Of a stretch of 64,000 nt of DNA, positions 1 through 8,342 are shown one piece after another. Both the position numbers and the translations under genes were made by a program. The DNA lies in the NCBI GenBank assembly GCA_049290495.1, contig JBATNV010000318.1, positions 1 through 64,000 on the forward strand, given 5' to 3'. Position 1 is the first letter of the stretch. Every line of letters begins with the position of its first letter. This DNA is from SHZI01 sp049290495 (GTDB taxonomy: Bacteria > Pseudomonadota > Gammaproteobacteria > Steroidobacterales > GCA-2729495). The notes below the pieces were generated by a model. That model saw nothing but the letters and a program-made list of their open reading frames with translations. It did no database searches and had not been told where the DNA came from.

Positions 1-225
1 CCGCAGCGGTTCTTCCTCACACGTCTCGGTGCTACTCGACAGGGTCTGTGACGGTGGGTCAATGGGACCCCGCTAAAGCAGCGTCTCTGGGGTCGATTGA
101 TTGTGAACGTGGCCTACTGTCAATAGGTTTTCGTGGCCTCATCGAGGCTCCGATTCGGTCCCGAAAAGGCCGCGCAGTGTGGAAGGATGTTGCCGTCTTC
201 CATTACCAGCCGCGAGGTGACGAAC

Positions 226-450
226 ATGGCGTATACCATCCAGCACGAGACTACTTTCCTTCGACGCAAGCAGGTCGAGACGCGCACGGGGCTTTCGCGC
301 AGCACAATCTACCAGTACATCAAGGACGGCTTCTGCCCGAAGCCGGTACCGCTCGGGCCGCGGGCGGTCGGCTGGCTCGAATCAGACGTGAGCGACTGGA
401 TTGCGGCGCGGGTGAAGAGCGCGCGAAGCGGCAGCGGGCAGGCGGTGTGA
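226..450 (+). CDS. AlpA-family helix-turn-helix protein (excisionase/regulator)
   Basis: This 74-residue protein has the AlpA/MerR-like winged helix layout: a segment with LRRKQVETRTGLSRSTIYQY, in which a 'TGLSRSTIY' recognition turn is followed by FPKPVPLG-like and VGWLESDVSDWI-like stretches (here CPKPVPLG and VGWLESDVSDW). AlpA proteins activate integrase expression and excision of P4-like islands. I start it at 226 because GAGGTGA lies 6 bases upstream and the family begins just before the helix-turn-helix; upstream in-frame starts add unrelated residues. It lies 153 bp from the convergent integrase gene. Confidence 0.85.
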   Translation: MAYTIQHETTFLRRKQVETRTGLSRSTIYQYIKDGFCPKPVPLGPRAVGWLESDVSDWIAARVKSARSGSGQAV

Positions 451-603
451 CGAACAGTCCGCATGGTTGAATCCAAACCCGAACATTGCGATAGCTCATG
501 CGGTTTATCTTGACGAAACGTATTTCTGACCTTGTCTATGCGATTCAGGTGCTGGGCTTACAGCACTGGCCGCGGCCATGCCGAGGCAGTTAGGCAAGAC
601 CGC

Positions 604-1821
604 TTACGCTCGCTTACTAGCGTGAATCGGTACGACGGCACCCCCGCTTCGCAGCCCCTCCAGATACTTCGCCCACTCCGTCATTAGCTTCTTACGCTCC
701 GGCAGGTACTGCGCCCGGTTATAGGCCGCCTTCACCTCGTTCTTCTCGGCATGGGCCAACTGGACCTCGATAAGGTGCGACTGGTAGCCGAGCTCATGGA
801 GCAGCGTGGATGCCGTCGTCCGGAACCCGTGGACGGTCATTTGATCTGACGTATAGCCCAGGCGGGCTAGAGCAGCACCCAGTGTGTTCTCGCTCATCGG
901 TTTCGATGGGCTGCGGATACTCGGGAAGCAATAGCGGCGCCCACCCGTGTGGTCGTGCAGCTCCCGCAGAATGGCAATTGCGGGCTCTGACAGCGGCACC
1001 AGGTGCTCCCGCTTACCCTTCATCTTCACCGCAGGGATCGTCCACTCGCCCGCGTCCAGATCAATCTCAGCCCATTCGGCGCGACGTAGCTCACCAGGCC
1101 TCACGAATACCAGCGGGGCAAGCCTCAGCCCACTCTTGACTACGAATGTCCCTTCAAACTGGTCTATTGCCCGCAGCAGCGCCCCCACAGCCTTGGGGTC
1201 CGTAATGGCTGCAAAGTGTTTGAAGTTTCGGGCTGGGAGAATCTCCGTCAGCTTATAGCTGGGGTCTGCCGATACCCGGTGGGTTCGCATTCCGTAGCGA
1301 AAGACCATACCCAGGGTTTGCAACACGCGACGAGCGGTGTCCGGAGACTCAGCCGCTATCGTCTGCGCCAGCACGACCAGCTCTGGGCCGGTGATGGACG
1401 TAATCGGCTGATTGCCAAACTTGGGAAATACATGATTCTTAAGCCGCCCCATGATTTTCTCATGGTGACTCTGCGCCCAACCGTCCTTTCTGGTTTCAAA
1501 CCACTCCAGAGCGATAGCCTTGAACGTATTCCCCGTAGCAGCGTGGAGGGCCACCTTGTTTGCCTGCCGCTGTTTGCTGGGATCAACCCCGCCGGCAAGC
1601 ACCTTCCGGGCTTCATCGCGCCGCTCTCGCGCCTGGGCCAACCCGGTATCAGGGTAGGTACCCAGACTGATCCGCTTTTCCCTGCCTGCAAACCGGTATT
1701 TGAACCGCCACCAGCGCCCTCCAGCGGGGCTGACTTCGAGATACAAACCGAGTGCATCAGCAAGCTTGTAGGCCTGCTGACGGGGCTTGGCAGCCCGTAT
1801 GGTGCGGTCTGAGAGAGCCAT
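604..1821 (-). CDS. P4-type tyrosine recombinase/integrase
   Basis: This 405-residue site-specific recombinase has an N-terminal DUF4102/Arm-type DNA-binding domain (about residues 1-90), a SAM-like core-binding domain (about 100-195) and a C-terminal catalytic domain. Visible catalytic elements are the first Arg in RPGELRRAEW, HGFRTTAST (H-x-x-R box), the LAH box and the Tyr nucleophile region AAYNRAQY. It is the full usual length for the family. The gene reads away from tRNA-Ala, whose 3' end is 186 bp upstream of its start and is the likely attachment site. Confidence 0.95.
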   Translation of the reverse strand: MALSDRTIRAAKPRQQAYKLADALGLYLEVSPAGGRWWRFKYRFAGREKRISLGTYPDTGLAQARERRDEARKVLAGGVDPSKQRQANKVALHAATGNTFKAIALEWFETRKDGWAQSHHEKIMGRLKNHVFPKFGNQPITSITGPELVVLAQTIAAESPDTARRVLQTLGMVFRYGMRTHRVSADPSYKLTEILPARNFKHFAAITDPKAVGALLRAIDQFEGTFVVKSGLRLAPLVFVRPGELRRAEWAEIDLDAGEWTIPAVKMKGKREHLVPLSEPAIAILRELHDHTGGRRYCFPSIRSPSKPMSENTLGAALARLGYTSDQMTVHGFRTTASTLLHELGYQSHLIEVQLAHAEKNEVKAAYNRAQYLPERKKLMTEWAKYLEGLRSGGAVVPIHASKRA

Positions 1822-1947
1822 GGGGGCAACTCCTCACCCCGTAAGGGGCAACAGGGGCAACAGGGTTTGGACTTGCCCCCTATGTTGCCCCTGTTTGGGG
1901 GCAGATTCCAGCGGATTGTATCCACCAGCATCGGTACATCCAGACAC

Positions 1948-1973
1948 AAAAAAGCCCGCATTTACGCGGGCTT
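1948..1973 (-). terminator. intrinsic terminator downstream of tRNA-Ala
   Basis: Read on the minus strand there is a perfect 7-bp stem (AGCCCGC / GCGGGCT) with a 6-base loop followed by six T. It lies 34 bp beyond the tRNA 3' end, so it most likely ends the tRNA transcript before the integrase gene. It is on the element side of the presumed att site. Confidence 0.85.
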
Positions 1974-2006
1974 ACGGTACATATTGGACTTCGCTGGAGT
2001 CTGAAT

Positions 2007-2082
<76 letters not shown>

Positions 2083-2141
2083 ACAGCGGCGCACAGTCTA
2101 CTGAAAACCATCTCCGCTGGAAACCTCGCGACGAAACTGAC

Positions 2142-2975
2142 TCAGGCGGCCAGCACACAGCGACCGTTATCCAGCACCACGGTATCGCGCTCCGGGACAC
2201 GAAGGCGGAACGAGACGACATTGGCGTCCTGCCACAACTCGGCCTGCAGGCGCTCGCCCGGCGTTACCGGGCCGGCGAAGCTGGCGGCGAATGAGCTGAT
2301 CAGGGTGTGGTCGTACTCGCAGATCACGCGCAGCACGGCATGACAGGCGATTCCATATATACATGCCTCATCCAGGTGGCGTGCAGCCGGATGCACATAC
2401 CCCGGTTCGCGGTCGCGGCAGAGTCGGAACAGCAGCCCCTGGTCTGCGCGCGTCGTGAGTACCGCGCTGAGGTCCGGCGCACGCGCCGGTATAGCGTTCG
2501 GCGCAACGCCGGCAACCCCGCGTGGGCCGCCGAGGCCGCCATCACCCCGCGCCAGCAGCGTGCGACGTAGCGTGAAAATGGGGTGCTCATCCCTGGCGCG
2601 GCGCGCCCTGCTCTCGACGACGATCAGCGCGCCAGTATCTGCACCCTGATCAACTACAGAAACCACTGCGCTGTCGATCAGCAGGGAACCCGCTTCTTCC
2701 AGCGGACGATCGAGCGTCAGGCTGTCCGCGTAATGCACCACGCGCGCGGCATCCCAGCCACAATCCTGCAGCAGACCACCGGGCACGAGCACGCTGGCAA
2801 GCGTGGGCAGGGCATGCAGGCCGGCACGCCCGGAGACATAGGGCAGTTCGTCACGATTTCCCGGGTCGCGACCCAGGCCGATGGCAAGCGCGTAGAGCAG
2901 CGTGTCGCGATCCGCGTAGCTGACCGCTTCGCTGCGACTGCGCAGCGACATCAGGTGTTCGTAATCGATGGGCAT
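2142..2975 (-). CDS. MaoC-like dehydratase with degenerate hydratase-2 motif
   Basis: This 277-residue protein matches the two-hot-dog layout of HtdZ/MFE-2-type (R)-specific enoyl-CoA hydratases: an N-terminal non-catalytic half (ALAIGLG, LHALPT... LVPGG) and a C-terminal half that normally carries the hydratase-2 motif SGD-x-NP-x-H. Here that segment reads RLCRDREPGYVHP, so the Asp is kept, Asn is Glu, and Tyr sits where the catalytic His belongs (a His follows two residues later). The GF-x-RPILHG stretch that usually follows is shortened. Activity is therefore doubtful. It lies 12 bp downstream of the ferredoxin gene, probably in one transcript. Confidence 0.75.
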   Translation of the reverse strand: MPIDYEHLMSLRSRSEAVSYADRDTLLYALAIGLGRDPGNRDELPYVSGRAGLHALPTLASVLVPGGLLQDCGWDAARVVHYADSLTLDRPLEEAGSLLIDSAVVSVVDQGADTGALIVVESRARRARDEHPIFTLRRTLLARGDGGLGGPRGVAGVAPNAIPARAPDLSAVLTTRADQGLLFRLCRDREPGYVHPAARHLDEACIYGIACHAVLRVICEYDHTLISSFAASFAGPVTPGERLQAELWQDANVVSFRLRVPERDTVVLDNGRCVLAA

Positions 2976-2987
2976 CCGGGTGGAGGT

Positions 2988-3305
2988 CTATTCCTCCGGC
3001 GCAATGATCAGCGTCATGCCATCCATGTCATCTGTCACCTTGACCTGGCAGGCCAACCGTGACTCGGGACCGCGGAAGGTTTCAGTACCCTCGAGCAGTT
3101 CCGTCTCATCACTCTGCGGGCTCGGCGCTTTCTTGTACCACTCCGGGCTGATGAAGATATGGCAGCTCGCGCAGGAGCACATGCCACCACACAATGCCTC
3201 GATACTGTCATCGATCTCGCGCAGCGGCTCCATCAGACTGCGGCCGCTGTCTACTTTGAGCGTGTATTTCTTGCCGCTCCGGTTAATCACGTGAATCGTC
3301 GGCAT
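2988..3305 (-). CDS. adrenodoxin-type 2Fe-2S ferredoxin
   Basis: The 105-residue protein carries C39-x5-C45-x2-C48 in CGGMCSCASC and a fourth Cys at C86 (RLACQ), the ligand set of vertebrate/bacterial-type [2Fe-2S] ferredoxins. An additional C43 sits inside the loop. Proteins of this type donate electrons to cytochromes P450, Rieske oxygenases or Fe-S biogenesis; no such partner is in the window. The MaoC-like gene follows at once. Confidence 0.9.
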   Translation of the reverse strand: MPTIHVINRSGKKYTLKVDSGRSLMEPLREIDDSIEALCGGMCSCASCHIFISPEWYKKAPSPQSDETELLEGTETFRGPESRLACQVKVTDDMDGMTLIIAPEE

Positions 3306-3377
3306 TGTCCCGCATCCGTATCAGAAAAAAGGCGCCGGAATATAGCACGAAGCTTTTGGCCCAGAACTTGACCGGGA

Positions 3378-3680
3378 TCAGGCCCGACCGACATTCATGT
3401 CAAATGGTGTCTCGTAGTAGCTGCTCTCCTCCGCACAGCGCCGGGCTTCCTCGATCAACTTGCGCATGCGCAGTTCCGCCGTGCTGACCTCAGCGCAGTT
3501 CTCACAGCGAGGATCGTCGCAAGGCTGGCGGGAGTAGAGCCAGAACTGGATCGCCCCGGCCAGCAGGCCATCAGCAACATCCCAGGAGTCAGCATCATCG
3601 TCGGCTTCGAGCATGTGATTGCCCAGCTCTACGACCTGCTCCGCCGCACTGTCGATAATGGTGTTGTCTTCTTCATCCAC
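3378..3680 (-). CDS. hypothetical acidic protein with CxxxxCxxC motif
   Basis: This 100-residue acidic cytoplasmic protein opens with many Asp and Glu and contains CDDPRCENC at about residues 54-62, a possible metal-binding trio. There is no signal peptide or membrane segment. I do not recognise the family. It lies 66 bp downstream of the sensor kinase gene and 72 bp upstream of the ferredoxin gene, all on the same strand. Confidence 0.6.
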   Translation of the reverse strand: MDEEDNTIIDSAAEQVVELGNHMLEADDDADSWDVADGLLAGAIQFWLYSRQPCDDPRCENCAEVSTAELRMRKLIEEARRCAEESSYYETPFDMNVGRA

Positions 3681-3746
3681 TGAGCTGTACTCCGCCGGGT
3701 ACTTGATGCTAACCGATATGCGTGCAGGCCGGCACCGGCCGCTGGA

Positions 3747-5123
3747 TCAGAGCACGTCCTGCGCAGCGACAAAATCCGGAATTGTCACAGTCACCAGCGT
3801 GCCCTGTCCGGCTTCACTCTCGATCACCAGACTGCCGTTGTGCGCTTCTGCAATGCGCCGTGCCAGGTAAAGACCCAAACCGAGTCCGCCGGTGCTGCGC
3901 GAGCGTGCGGGATCTGCCCGGTAGAAAGGCTGGCTGATCTTCGGCAGGTGCTCGCGCGGAATGCCGGGACCATGATCGCGGATCTGAAGTACCGTCATGC
4001 CCGGCTTCACCGTCAATTCAACTTCTACCCGGGCTGCGTCGGGTGGCGTGTAACGCAGGGCATTCTCGATAAGGTTCTTGGCCACCAGGCGCAAGCGAAC
4101 CTCATCGACCTCACGCACTACTCCACCCTGGGGCAACTTCAGCTCAATCCGTCCGGCCTGATCATGGAACTCGTCGCTGACCAGGCTGGTCAGCATGGCG
4201 CACAGATCAACCAGCGTACGCTGCAACGTCGTATGGCCGACATTCATGCGTTCGCTTTCGAGCAGGTTCGAGATCAGGCACTCCATCTCGCGGATATCAT
4301 CGAGCAGATTGCGCTTGACCTGCTCATCGTCGAGAAATTCGAGCGCCACCTTGGCGCGGGTCAGCGGCGAACGGAGCTCATGGCTGATCGCCAGCAGCAA
4401 CTGGCGCTTGGCCTCGAGCATGTCGCGTACGTCGTCAGCCATGTGATTGATGCCAGCGGCCAGATCACCGAGATCATCGCGGCGCGTTGTTTCAATGCGG
4501 TAGTCCAGGTCGCCCTGGCCGATCCGTGAAGTACCGGCCTGGATCCACTTGATCGGACGCACCAGCCAGCGCACGGCCAGAAAGCAGATGGACAATACAA
4601 ACAGGGAAAACAGCACCATGACCACGCCGGTGTAGTCGGGTGGCGGATGCTCGGATAGCCGTGGTGACGCGAACACCACGACATGCGGACCCTCCTTCAG
4701 TTCCGCAAATATATGCCCCTGGTAGCGCGCAAAGCGCACGCGCTCAAGGCCACGCGCCCAGGACTCGATATCTTGTCGGCTCTTGTCATCGAGGCCCAGA
4801 TACGCGATCGGCCCGAACGGGATGGTGGCAAGGTCAGGAAACCTCGGATCCGAAGACCAGTCGAGCTCCGGACTATGGATAAGGATATCTACCGGAATCC
4901 GGTCGACGATCGCCTGGGCTCTGGCCGGATCGGGCGGCGTACCGATCGCTTTCAGAACCAGCTCGGCATGCAGCGAGATATGCGAGCCGACGATTTCACG
5001 CAGGTAATCGGTCTCACGCACCATGCGCACCGCATAAACGGAACCGAAGCCATAGACCAGTGAGGTAATAAAGAACACCCCGACCAGGCGAGCCGACAGC
5101 GACCGTGTAATTTCCTTGATCAT
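3747..5123 (-). CDS. sensor histidine kinase, RstB/CpxA-like
   Basis: This 458-residue membrane kinase has a first membrane segment near residues 10-32, a periplasmic sensor region of about 130 residues, a second membrane segment (VVMVLFSLFVLSICFLAV), HAMP, a HisKA box with H248 in SHELRSPLT, and an HATPase domain with the N box (NALRYTPPD), DHGPGIP and GLGLGLYLAR. I chose the start at 5123 because its ATG overlaps the response-regulator stop (TGATG), a translational coupling seen in such pairs. The operator-like repeats upstream of the regulator support an RstB-type relation. Confidence 0.93.
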   Translation of the reverse strand: MIKEITRSLSARLVGVFFITSLVYGFGSVYAVRMVRETDYLREIVGSHISLHAELVLKAIGTPPDPARAQAIVDRIPVDILIHSPELDWSSDPRFPDLATIPFGPIAYLGLDDKSRQDIESWARGLERVRFARYQGHIFAELKEGPHVVVFASPRLSEHPPPDYTGVVMVLFSLFVLSICFLAVRWLVRPIKWIQAGTSRIGQGDLDYRIETTRRDDLGDLAAGINHMADDVRDMLEAKRQLLLAISHELRSPLTRAKVALEFLDDEQVKRNLLDDIREMECLISNLLESERMNVGHTTLQRTLVDLCAMLTSLVSDEFHDQAGRIELKLPQGGVVREVDEVRLRLVAKNLIENALRYTPPDAARVEVELTVKPGMTVLQIRDHGPGIPREHLPKISQPFYRADPARSRSTGGLGLGLYLARRIAEAHNGSLVIESEAGQGTLVTVTIPDFVAAQDVL

Positions 5124-5818
5124 CAGACCGCCGGATCGACGCCAACGAAAGCGTAGCCCGTTCCCCACACCGTCTTGATGAAGCGCGGCTGACGGCTGGT
5201 ATCACCGAGTTTCTGCCGCAGGCGGCTGACGAGGATGTCGACAGAGCGGGAAAACAGCTGTGCGTCGATACCGCGCAGCTCGTTGAGGATTTCATCGCGG
5301 TTGAACGTGCGGCCAGGGTTTGAAGCAAACAGCACGAGGAGTTGATACTCCATCGTGGTCAGGTCCAGCACATTGCCGTCGAGCTCGGCGGTACGTCTTT
5401 CGGTATCCACGAGCAGTGTGCCGAAGCGCAATGTCGTGTCATTCTCCGCCTCCGCTGCCTTGCTCCGTCGCAGTACGCTCTGGATGCGCACCACCAGTTC
5501 GCGGGGTTCGAAGGGCTTGGAGAGGTAGTCATCAGCACCGATCTCCAGACCCACGATCCGGTCGGTCACATCACCGCGCGCCGTGAGCATGACCACGGGT
5601 ATCGAACTGGTCTTGCGGATCGTACGGCAGACATCGAAACCGTCCTGCTCGGGAAGCATGCCATCAAGAATCACGAGATCGGGCTTGTCGCGCTGAATCT
5701 TCATCAGGCCCTCGGACGGGCGCACGGCGTTATCGAGCTGCATGTCGAAACGCTGAAAGTAGGCCTTCAGCAGTTCGCCCAGCTTTTCGTCGTCATCGAT
5801 GAGCAGAATTCGCGTCAT
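5123..5818 (-). CDS. OmpR-family response regulator, RstA/CpxR-like
   Basis: This 231-residue regulator has a receiver domain with acidic pair D9/D10, phospho-acceptor D52 (VILDGMLP) and K101 (SKPFEP), then a winged-helix DNA-binding domain ending WGTGYAFVG. It is translationally coupled to the kinase gene. The divergent upstream region (5819-6035) carries three GTTAC repeats on one helical face, a likely site for autoregulation. Confidence 0.95.
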   Translation of the reverse strand: MTRILLIDDDEKLGELLKAYFQRFDMQLDNAVRPSEGLMKIQRDKPDLVILDGMLPEQDGFDVCRTIRKTSSIPVVMLTARGDVTDRIVGLEIGADDYLSKPFEPRELVVRIQSVLRRSKAAEAENDTTLRFGTLLVDTERRTAELDGNVLDLTTMEYQLLVLFASNPGRTFNRDEILNELRGIDAQLFSRSVDILVSRLRQKLGDTSRQPRFIKTVWGTGYAFVGVDPAV

Positions 5819-5925
5819 ACGTCACGTTTTTCACCGGCCTGATGCCGTCTAATGCCCGGCTGTCCGGAGCTGTGGGTCAACCTTCAGGACTGATCGTAAC
5901 CCTTTGTTAAAAAAAGGGGTTGGGC

Positions 5926-5950
5926 GTTACAAATTGTTACAGCGTGTTAC
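5926..5950 (+). promoter_or_regulatory. triple GTTAC direct repeat, candidate RstA/CpxR-like operator
   Basis: GTTAC occurs at 5926-5930, 5936-5940 and 5946-5950, exactly 10 bp apart, the spacing at which OmpR-family dimers bind tandemly. Bases 5928-5941 read TACAAATTGTTACA, one mismatch from the E. coli RstA box as I recall it (TACATNTNGTTACA). A GTTAC complement also occurs at 5896-5900. The repeats lie between the divergent regulator gene and the 39-residue protein gene, so either or both may be controlled. Confidence 0.7.
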
Positions 5951-6035
5951 CGCATTGAAAAGACCGCACAGCCAGCGGCACCTATTCTCTGCACCTCGAA
6001 ACCGAAGTAACGATTCTGCACAAGGAGTGCTGACG

Positions 6036-6155
6036 ATGTTGAGGAATTTCATGAATCTGGGCGTAGACGAGTTCGAACTGCTGGGCGAGGTGTTGCTGGC
6101 AGCGGTGGCCGTGACCATCCCGCTCGTAACCCTGCTTCTCTTTCTGGCCAACTGA
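6036..6155 (+). CDS. 39-residue single-pass membrane protein
   Basis: A short open frame with a strong ribosome site (AAGGAG 9 bases upstream) encodes an amphipathic N-terminus (residues 1-17) and one hydrophobic helix of about 20 residues (VLLAAVAVTIPLVTLLLFLA). A longer in-frame start at 5904 would translate through the GTTAC repeats and lacks a ribosome site, so I reject it. Its place directly after a putative two-component operator resembles small membrane proteins that feed back on sensor kinases; that role is inference. Confidence 0.65.
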   Translation: MLRNFMNLGVDEFELLGEVLLAAVAVTIPLVTLLLFLAN

Positions 6156-6159
6156 TCAG

Positions 6160-6197
6160 GGCGAGTCGGACTGCCGTATATCCGGCTCCGACTCGCC
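6160..6197. terminator. strong hairpin between convergent genes
   Basis: An 11-bp perfect inverted repeat (GGCGAGTCGGA / TCCGACTCGCC) encloses a further 4-bp GCCG/CGGC stem with loop TATATC. It lies between the stop codons of the small membrane protein and the RCCR-like gene, so it can serve both. There is no clear T tract on either side. Confidence 0.5.
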
Positions 6198-6214
6198 TCT
6201 GGTAACCCTCCGGG

Positions 6215-7069
6215 TCAGCTCTTCCGCCAGCGGCCCCGCGACTCAGCCATCTGCTGCGTACCGATACGCATCTCCAGACGCCGATTAAACTCCTGCTCGC
6301 CGAGCACGCGCTGCGGCAGCACGTTCATCGGATCGGTACGGTAACCGAGTTCACGCACCTTGAAATCGTAGTCCTGCTGGGCAGCGCGCTCGTGCTCCGG
6401 CACAGTTTCCGCATCGTCCAGCCAGCGAAACCAGCGATCGACGAAGCCAACCAGATACTTTTCACAGGTACCGATGTTCTCGTCATTAAGTTCGGCATGC
6501 GAACTCGTGGCGACCGGTGACATCAGCGCACGCAGATAGGTACCGTGACTGACGAAGCGCGTCCAGGTCGGATCGCTGCGGAACTTCAGGAAGTCCTGAT
6601 TGGCCGGCTCGTAATACTTGAGCAGATAGTCGTAGTTGGTGCGCAGATCCACCCGCGGCGTGTACTCGGCATAGAAGTAAAGCCTGGGGATGGTGCCGAA
6701 GATGATGCCCAGATGCGGTACTCGGGTCTGCTGACCGAGCATCGCCGTAGCATTCATGTCGAGTATGCTTGCCTTGCGGTTACCGAGCCAGGAGTGCACG
6801 AGCCAGTCCACATCCGGGCCGGTGTAGCCCTTGAAAGCGCCTTCGAGCTGCCCGTCCGGCGAACTCCAGTAGTCCTCCCCCTCGGTCTGTGCGTGACGCT
6901 GCACGTCAAAACGGGCCTGCACACGCTCGACGATCTTCGAGTGAATATTCCAGCAGCGCTCCCAGGCGCGCGAGACATCCACATTGGGATTCTCGGCGAG
7001 GAATTCCATAATGGTCTTGGTTTCAGTACCTTTGCTCACGGCGGTCGCTACTCCTGTCCTATCGTGCAT
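6215..7069 (-). CDS. RCCR-like (bilin reductase fold) uncharacterised protein
   Basis: This soluble 284-residue protein has no signal peptide. Its middle part follows the pattern of plant red chlorophyll catabolite reductase: DVDWLVHSWL, then PRVDLRTNYDYLLKYYEP (compare PRKDL..YPDYLK.YY in plants) and YLRALMSPVATS (compare R-S-x-x-SPTA), then an aromatic VDRWFRWLDD helix. Plant RCCR is a ferredoxin-dependent bilin reductase, and the divergent neighbour is a ferredoxin, but no chlorophyll genes are present, so the substrate is unknown. The start at 7069 gives the full conserved region; 7009 is the alternative, and neither has a good ribosome site. Confidence 0.5.
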   Translation of the reverse strand: MHDRTGVATAVSKGTETKTIMEFLAENPNVDVSRAWERCWNIHSKIVERVQARFDVQRHAQTEGEDYWSSPDGQLEGAFKGYTGPDVDWLVHSWLGNRKASILDMNATAMLGQQTRVPHLGIIFGTIPRLYFYAEYTPRVDLRTNYDYLLKYYEPANQDFLKFRSDPTWTRFVSHGTYLRALMSPVATSSHAELNDENIGTCEKYLVGFVDRWFRWLDDAETVPEHERAAQQDYDFKVRELGYRTDPMNVLPQRVLGEQEFNRRLEMRIGTQQMAESRGRWRKS

Positions 7070-7163
7070 AGTGATTTCGCATGGTGGCGCAGTGTAAGCG
7101 ATACACCGGTGGCGCCCAACCACGGGGGTTGTGCAGGCGCCGGTCAACACCGACAGGCGAACA

Positions 7164-7550
7164 ATGACTGATACATCATCTCCAGAACGGCTGCTGCAGG
7201 CGCGACTTGAGAAGCTCGCCATCAGCAGTATCCATCGACACATCTTTCTGTGCTGCGACCAGGGCAAGCCGAATTGCTGCTCGCACGAGGAAGGCCTGGT
7301 CTCATGGGAATACCTGAAGAGGCGGCTCAAGGAACTGGGACTGAGCGGTTCGGGCGGCGTCTACCGCACCAAGGCCAACTGCCTGCAGGTCTGTATGCAG
7401 GGGCCAATTGCGCTCGTCTATCCGGAAGGCATCTGGTATCGCCACTGCACAGCGGAGGTGCTTGAACGCATCATCCAGGAGCACCTGATCGGCGGAGTAC
7501 CGGTTGCCGAATTCCAGATCGCCCGTCAGCCACTGTTGCCACCCGGCTGA
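7164..7550 (+). CDS. thioredoxin-fold (Shethna-type) 2Fe-2S ferredoxin
   Basis: The 128-residue protein shows the pattern HIFLCCDQGKPNCC, then TKANCLQVCMQGP with WYRHC further on, the Cys arrangement of thioredoxin-like [2Fe-2S] ferredoxins related to FdI and the NuoE C-terminal domain. Start 7164 is chosen over 7131 because the family starts just before the LEKL helix. It is divergent from the RCCR-like gene across 94 bp and may be its electron donor (inference). Confidence 0.85.
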   Translation: MTDTSSPERLLQARLEKLAISSIHRHIFLCCDQGKPNCCSHEEGLVSWEYLKRRLKELGLSGSGGVYRTKANCLQVCMQGPIALVYPEGIWYRHCTAEVLERIIQEHLIGGVPVAEFQIARQPLLPPG

Positions 7551-7640
7551 TAGTCGGCAAAGCCGCCAGATATCGCGCTCGCCGGGCCGTGGGTGAGCGC
7601 TGCATCCTTCTTCAGTTTTCCAAACTGGAGGAGCGGCAAC

Positions 7641-7874
7641 ATGAATCGTTGTGGACTGAGCCTGGTACTGGCGGTGGTTCTGCTGTGCATCTGCCTGTCA
7701 CCGGCAATCGGTGCGGCACGCAACACTGAGGACAATGTCCGCTGTCTGAAGCTGGAAGCGCGCATCGACGAGATCCGTCTCCGGCAGCGCATGGGCTATA
7801 CCGCCAAACAGGGCCGTCTCTACAAGCAGAAGCTTTCGACGCTGGAAGCAGAGCACCGGGCGAGATGTCGCTGA
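7641..7874 (+). CDS. small exported protein, unknown function
   Basis: This 77-residue protein starts at 7641 after GGAGGAG. It has a Sec signal peptide (hydrophobic core LVLAVVLLCICLSPAIGA) and a mature part of about 50 charged residues with one Cys near each end (RCLKL and RARCR), possibly a disulfide, and a helical, Arg/Lys/Glu-rich centre. I do not recognise the family. It is 91 bp after the ferredoxin gene on the same strand. Confidence 0.7.
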   Translation: MNRCGLSLVLAVVLLCICLSPAIGAARNTEDNVRCLKLEARIDEIRLRQRMGYTAKQGRLYKQKLSTLEAEHRARCR

Positions 7875-8342
7875 GTAGGGGCCCGACGATCCGAAGAAAT
7901 CCAGTCAAACCCCGACACGGGACTGGTGACCAGACTGCGACTCGGACCGCCGGGCCTGACCGGTGGTGTCAGCCCGGAGTGTGCGAAACCGGGCTAACAA
8001 GAATCTGGAAGGTGCTGCCTGGAGGCTGTTTTTTACCGTTTGCGACTTGTTGCTCTGGAGCAAAACAGGCGCTTCGTTCAGCAGACGACTCAGAGTATAT
8101 ACAACTGCCCCATGACTGCACCCCCGAATCACCCGGGCTTTAGACCTGGCGCACTTATGCCTGCCAGGCATGAGCTATCTATTTGTTTTTATTGACTTGT
8201 AGCCATGGACAAGCCTGCTGCACTTCGGTCTGTTGCAACGCGTAACGAGGCACAAACCGCCTGAATTCCGGGCTTGACATTACCGGTTCGGGTGCAGGAA
8301 ATCAGAACCCGGCCTGGCCGGGCCAACCGCTATGCTGATCGC
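7875..8342. other. 468-bp gap with palindrome and T-rich tract
   Basis: I find no gene here. Bases 8157-8171 form a 7-bp-arm palindrome (ATGCCTG C CAGGCAT), followed by a T-rich stretch around 8178-8190, which could be a terminator of the preceding gene or a regulator site. GCC-TGGA-GGC followed by six T (8017-8034) is a second weak terminator candidate. A TTGACA hexamer lies at 8274-8279, but no convincing -10 partner follows it. Confidence 0.4.

Larger units (their letters stand above)
1..2006. mobile_element. one end of a tRNA-Ala-targeted integrative element
   Basis: An AlpA-like excisionase gene and a P4-type integrase gene lie between the window edge and the 3' end of tRNA-Ala, the classic arrangement of an integrated genomic island or satellite prophage end. 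The element would extend off the left edge. No second copy of the tRNA 3' end (the distal att site) is visible, so the other boundary is outside the window. Bases 1-225 and 451-603 hold no gene I recognise. Confidence 0.65.

Noticed and set aside
48..470. A 140-codon plus frame overlapping the AlpA-like gene in another frame
   Set aside because: No domain, and the AlpA-like frame has ribosome site and known motif.
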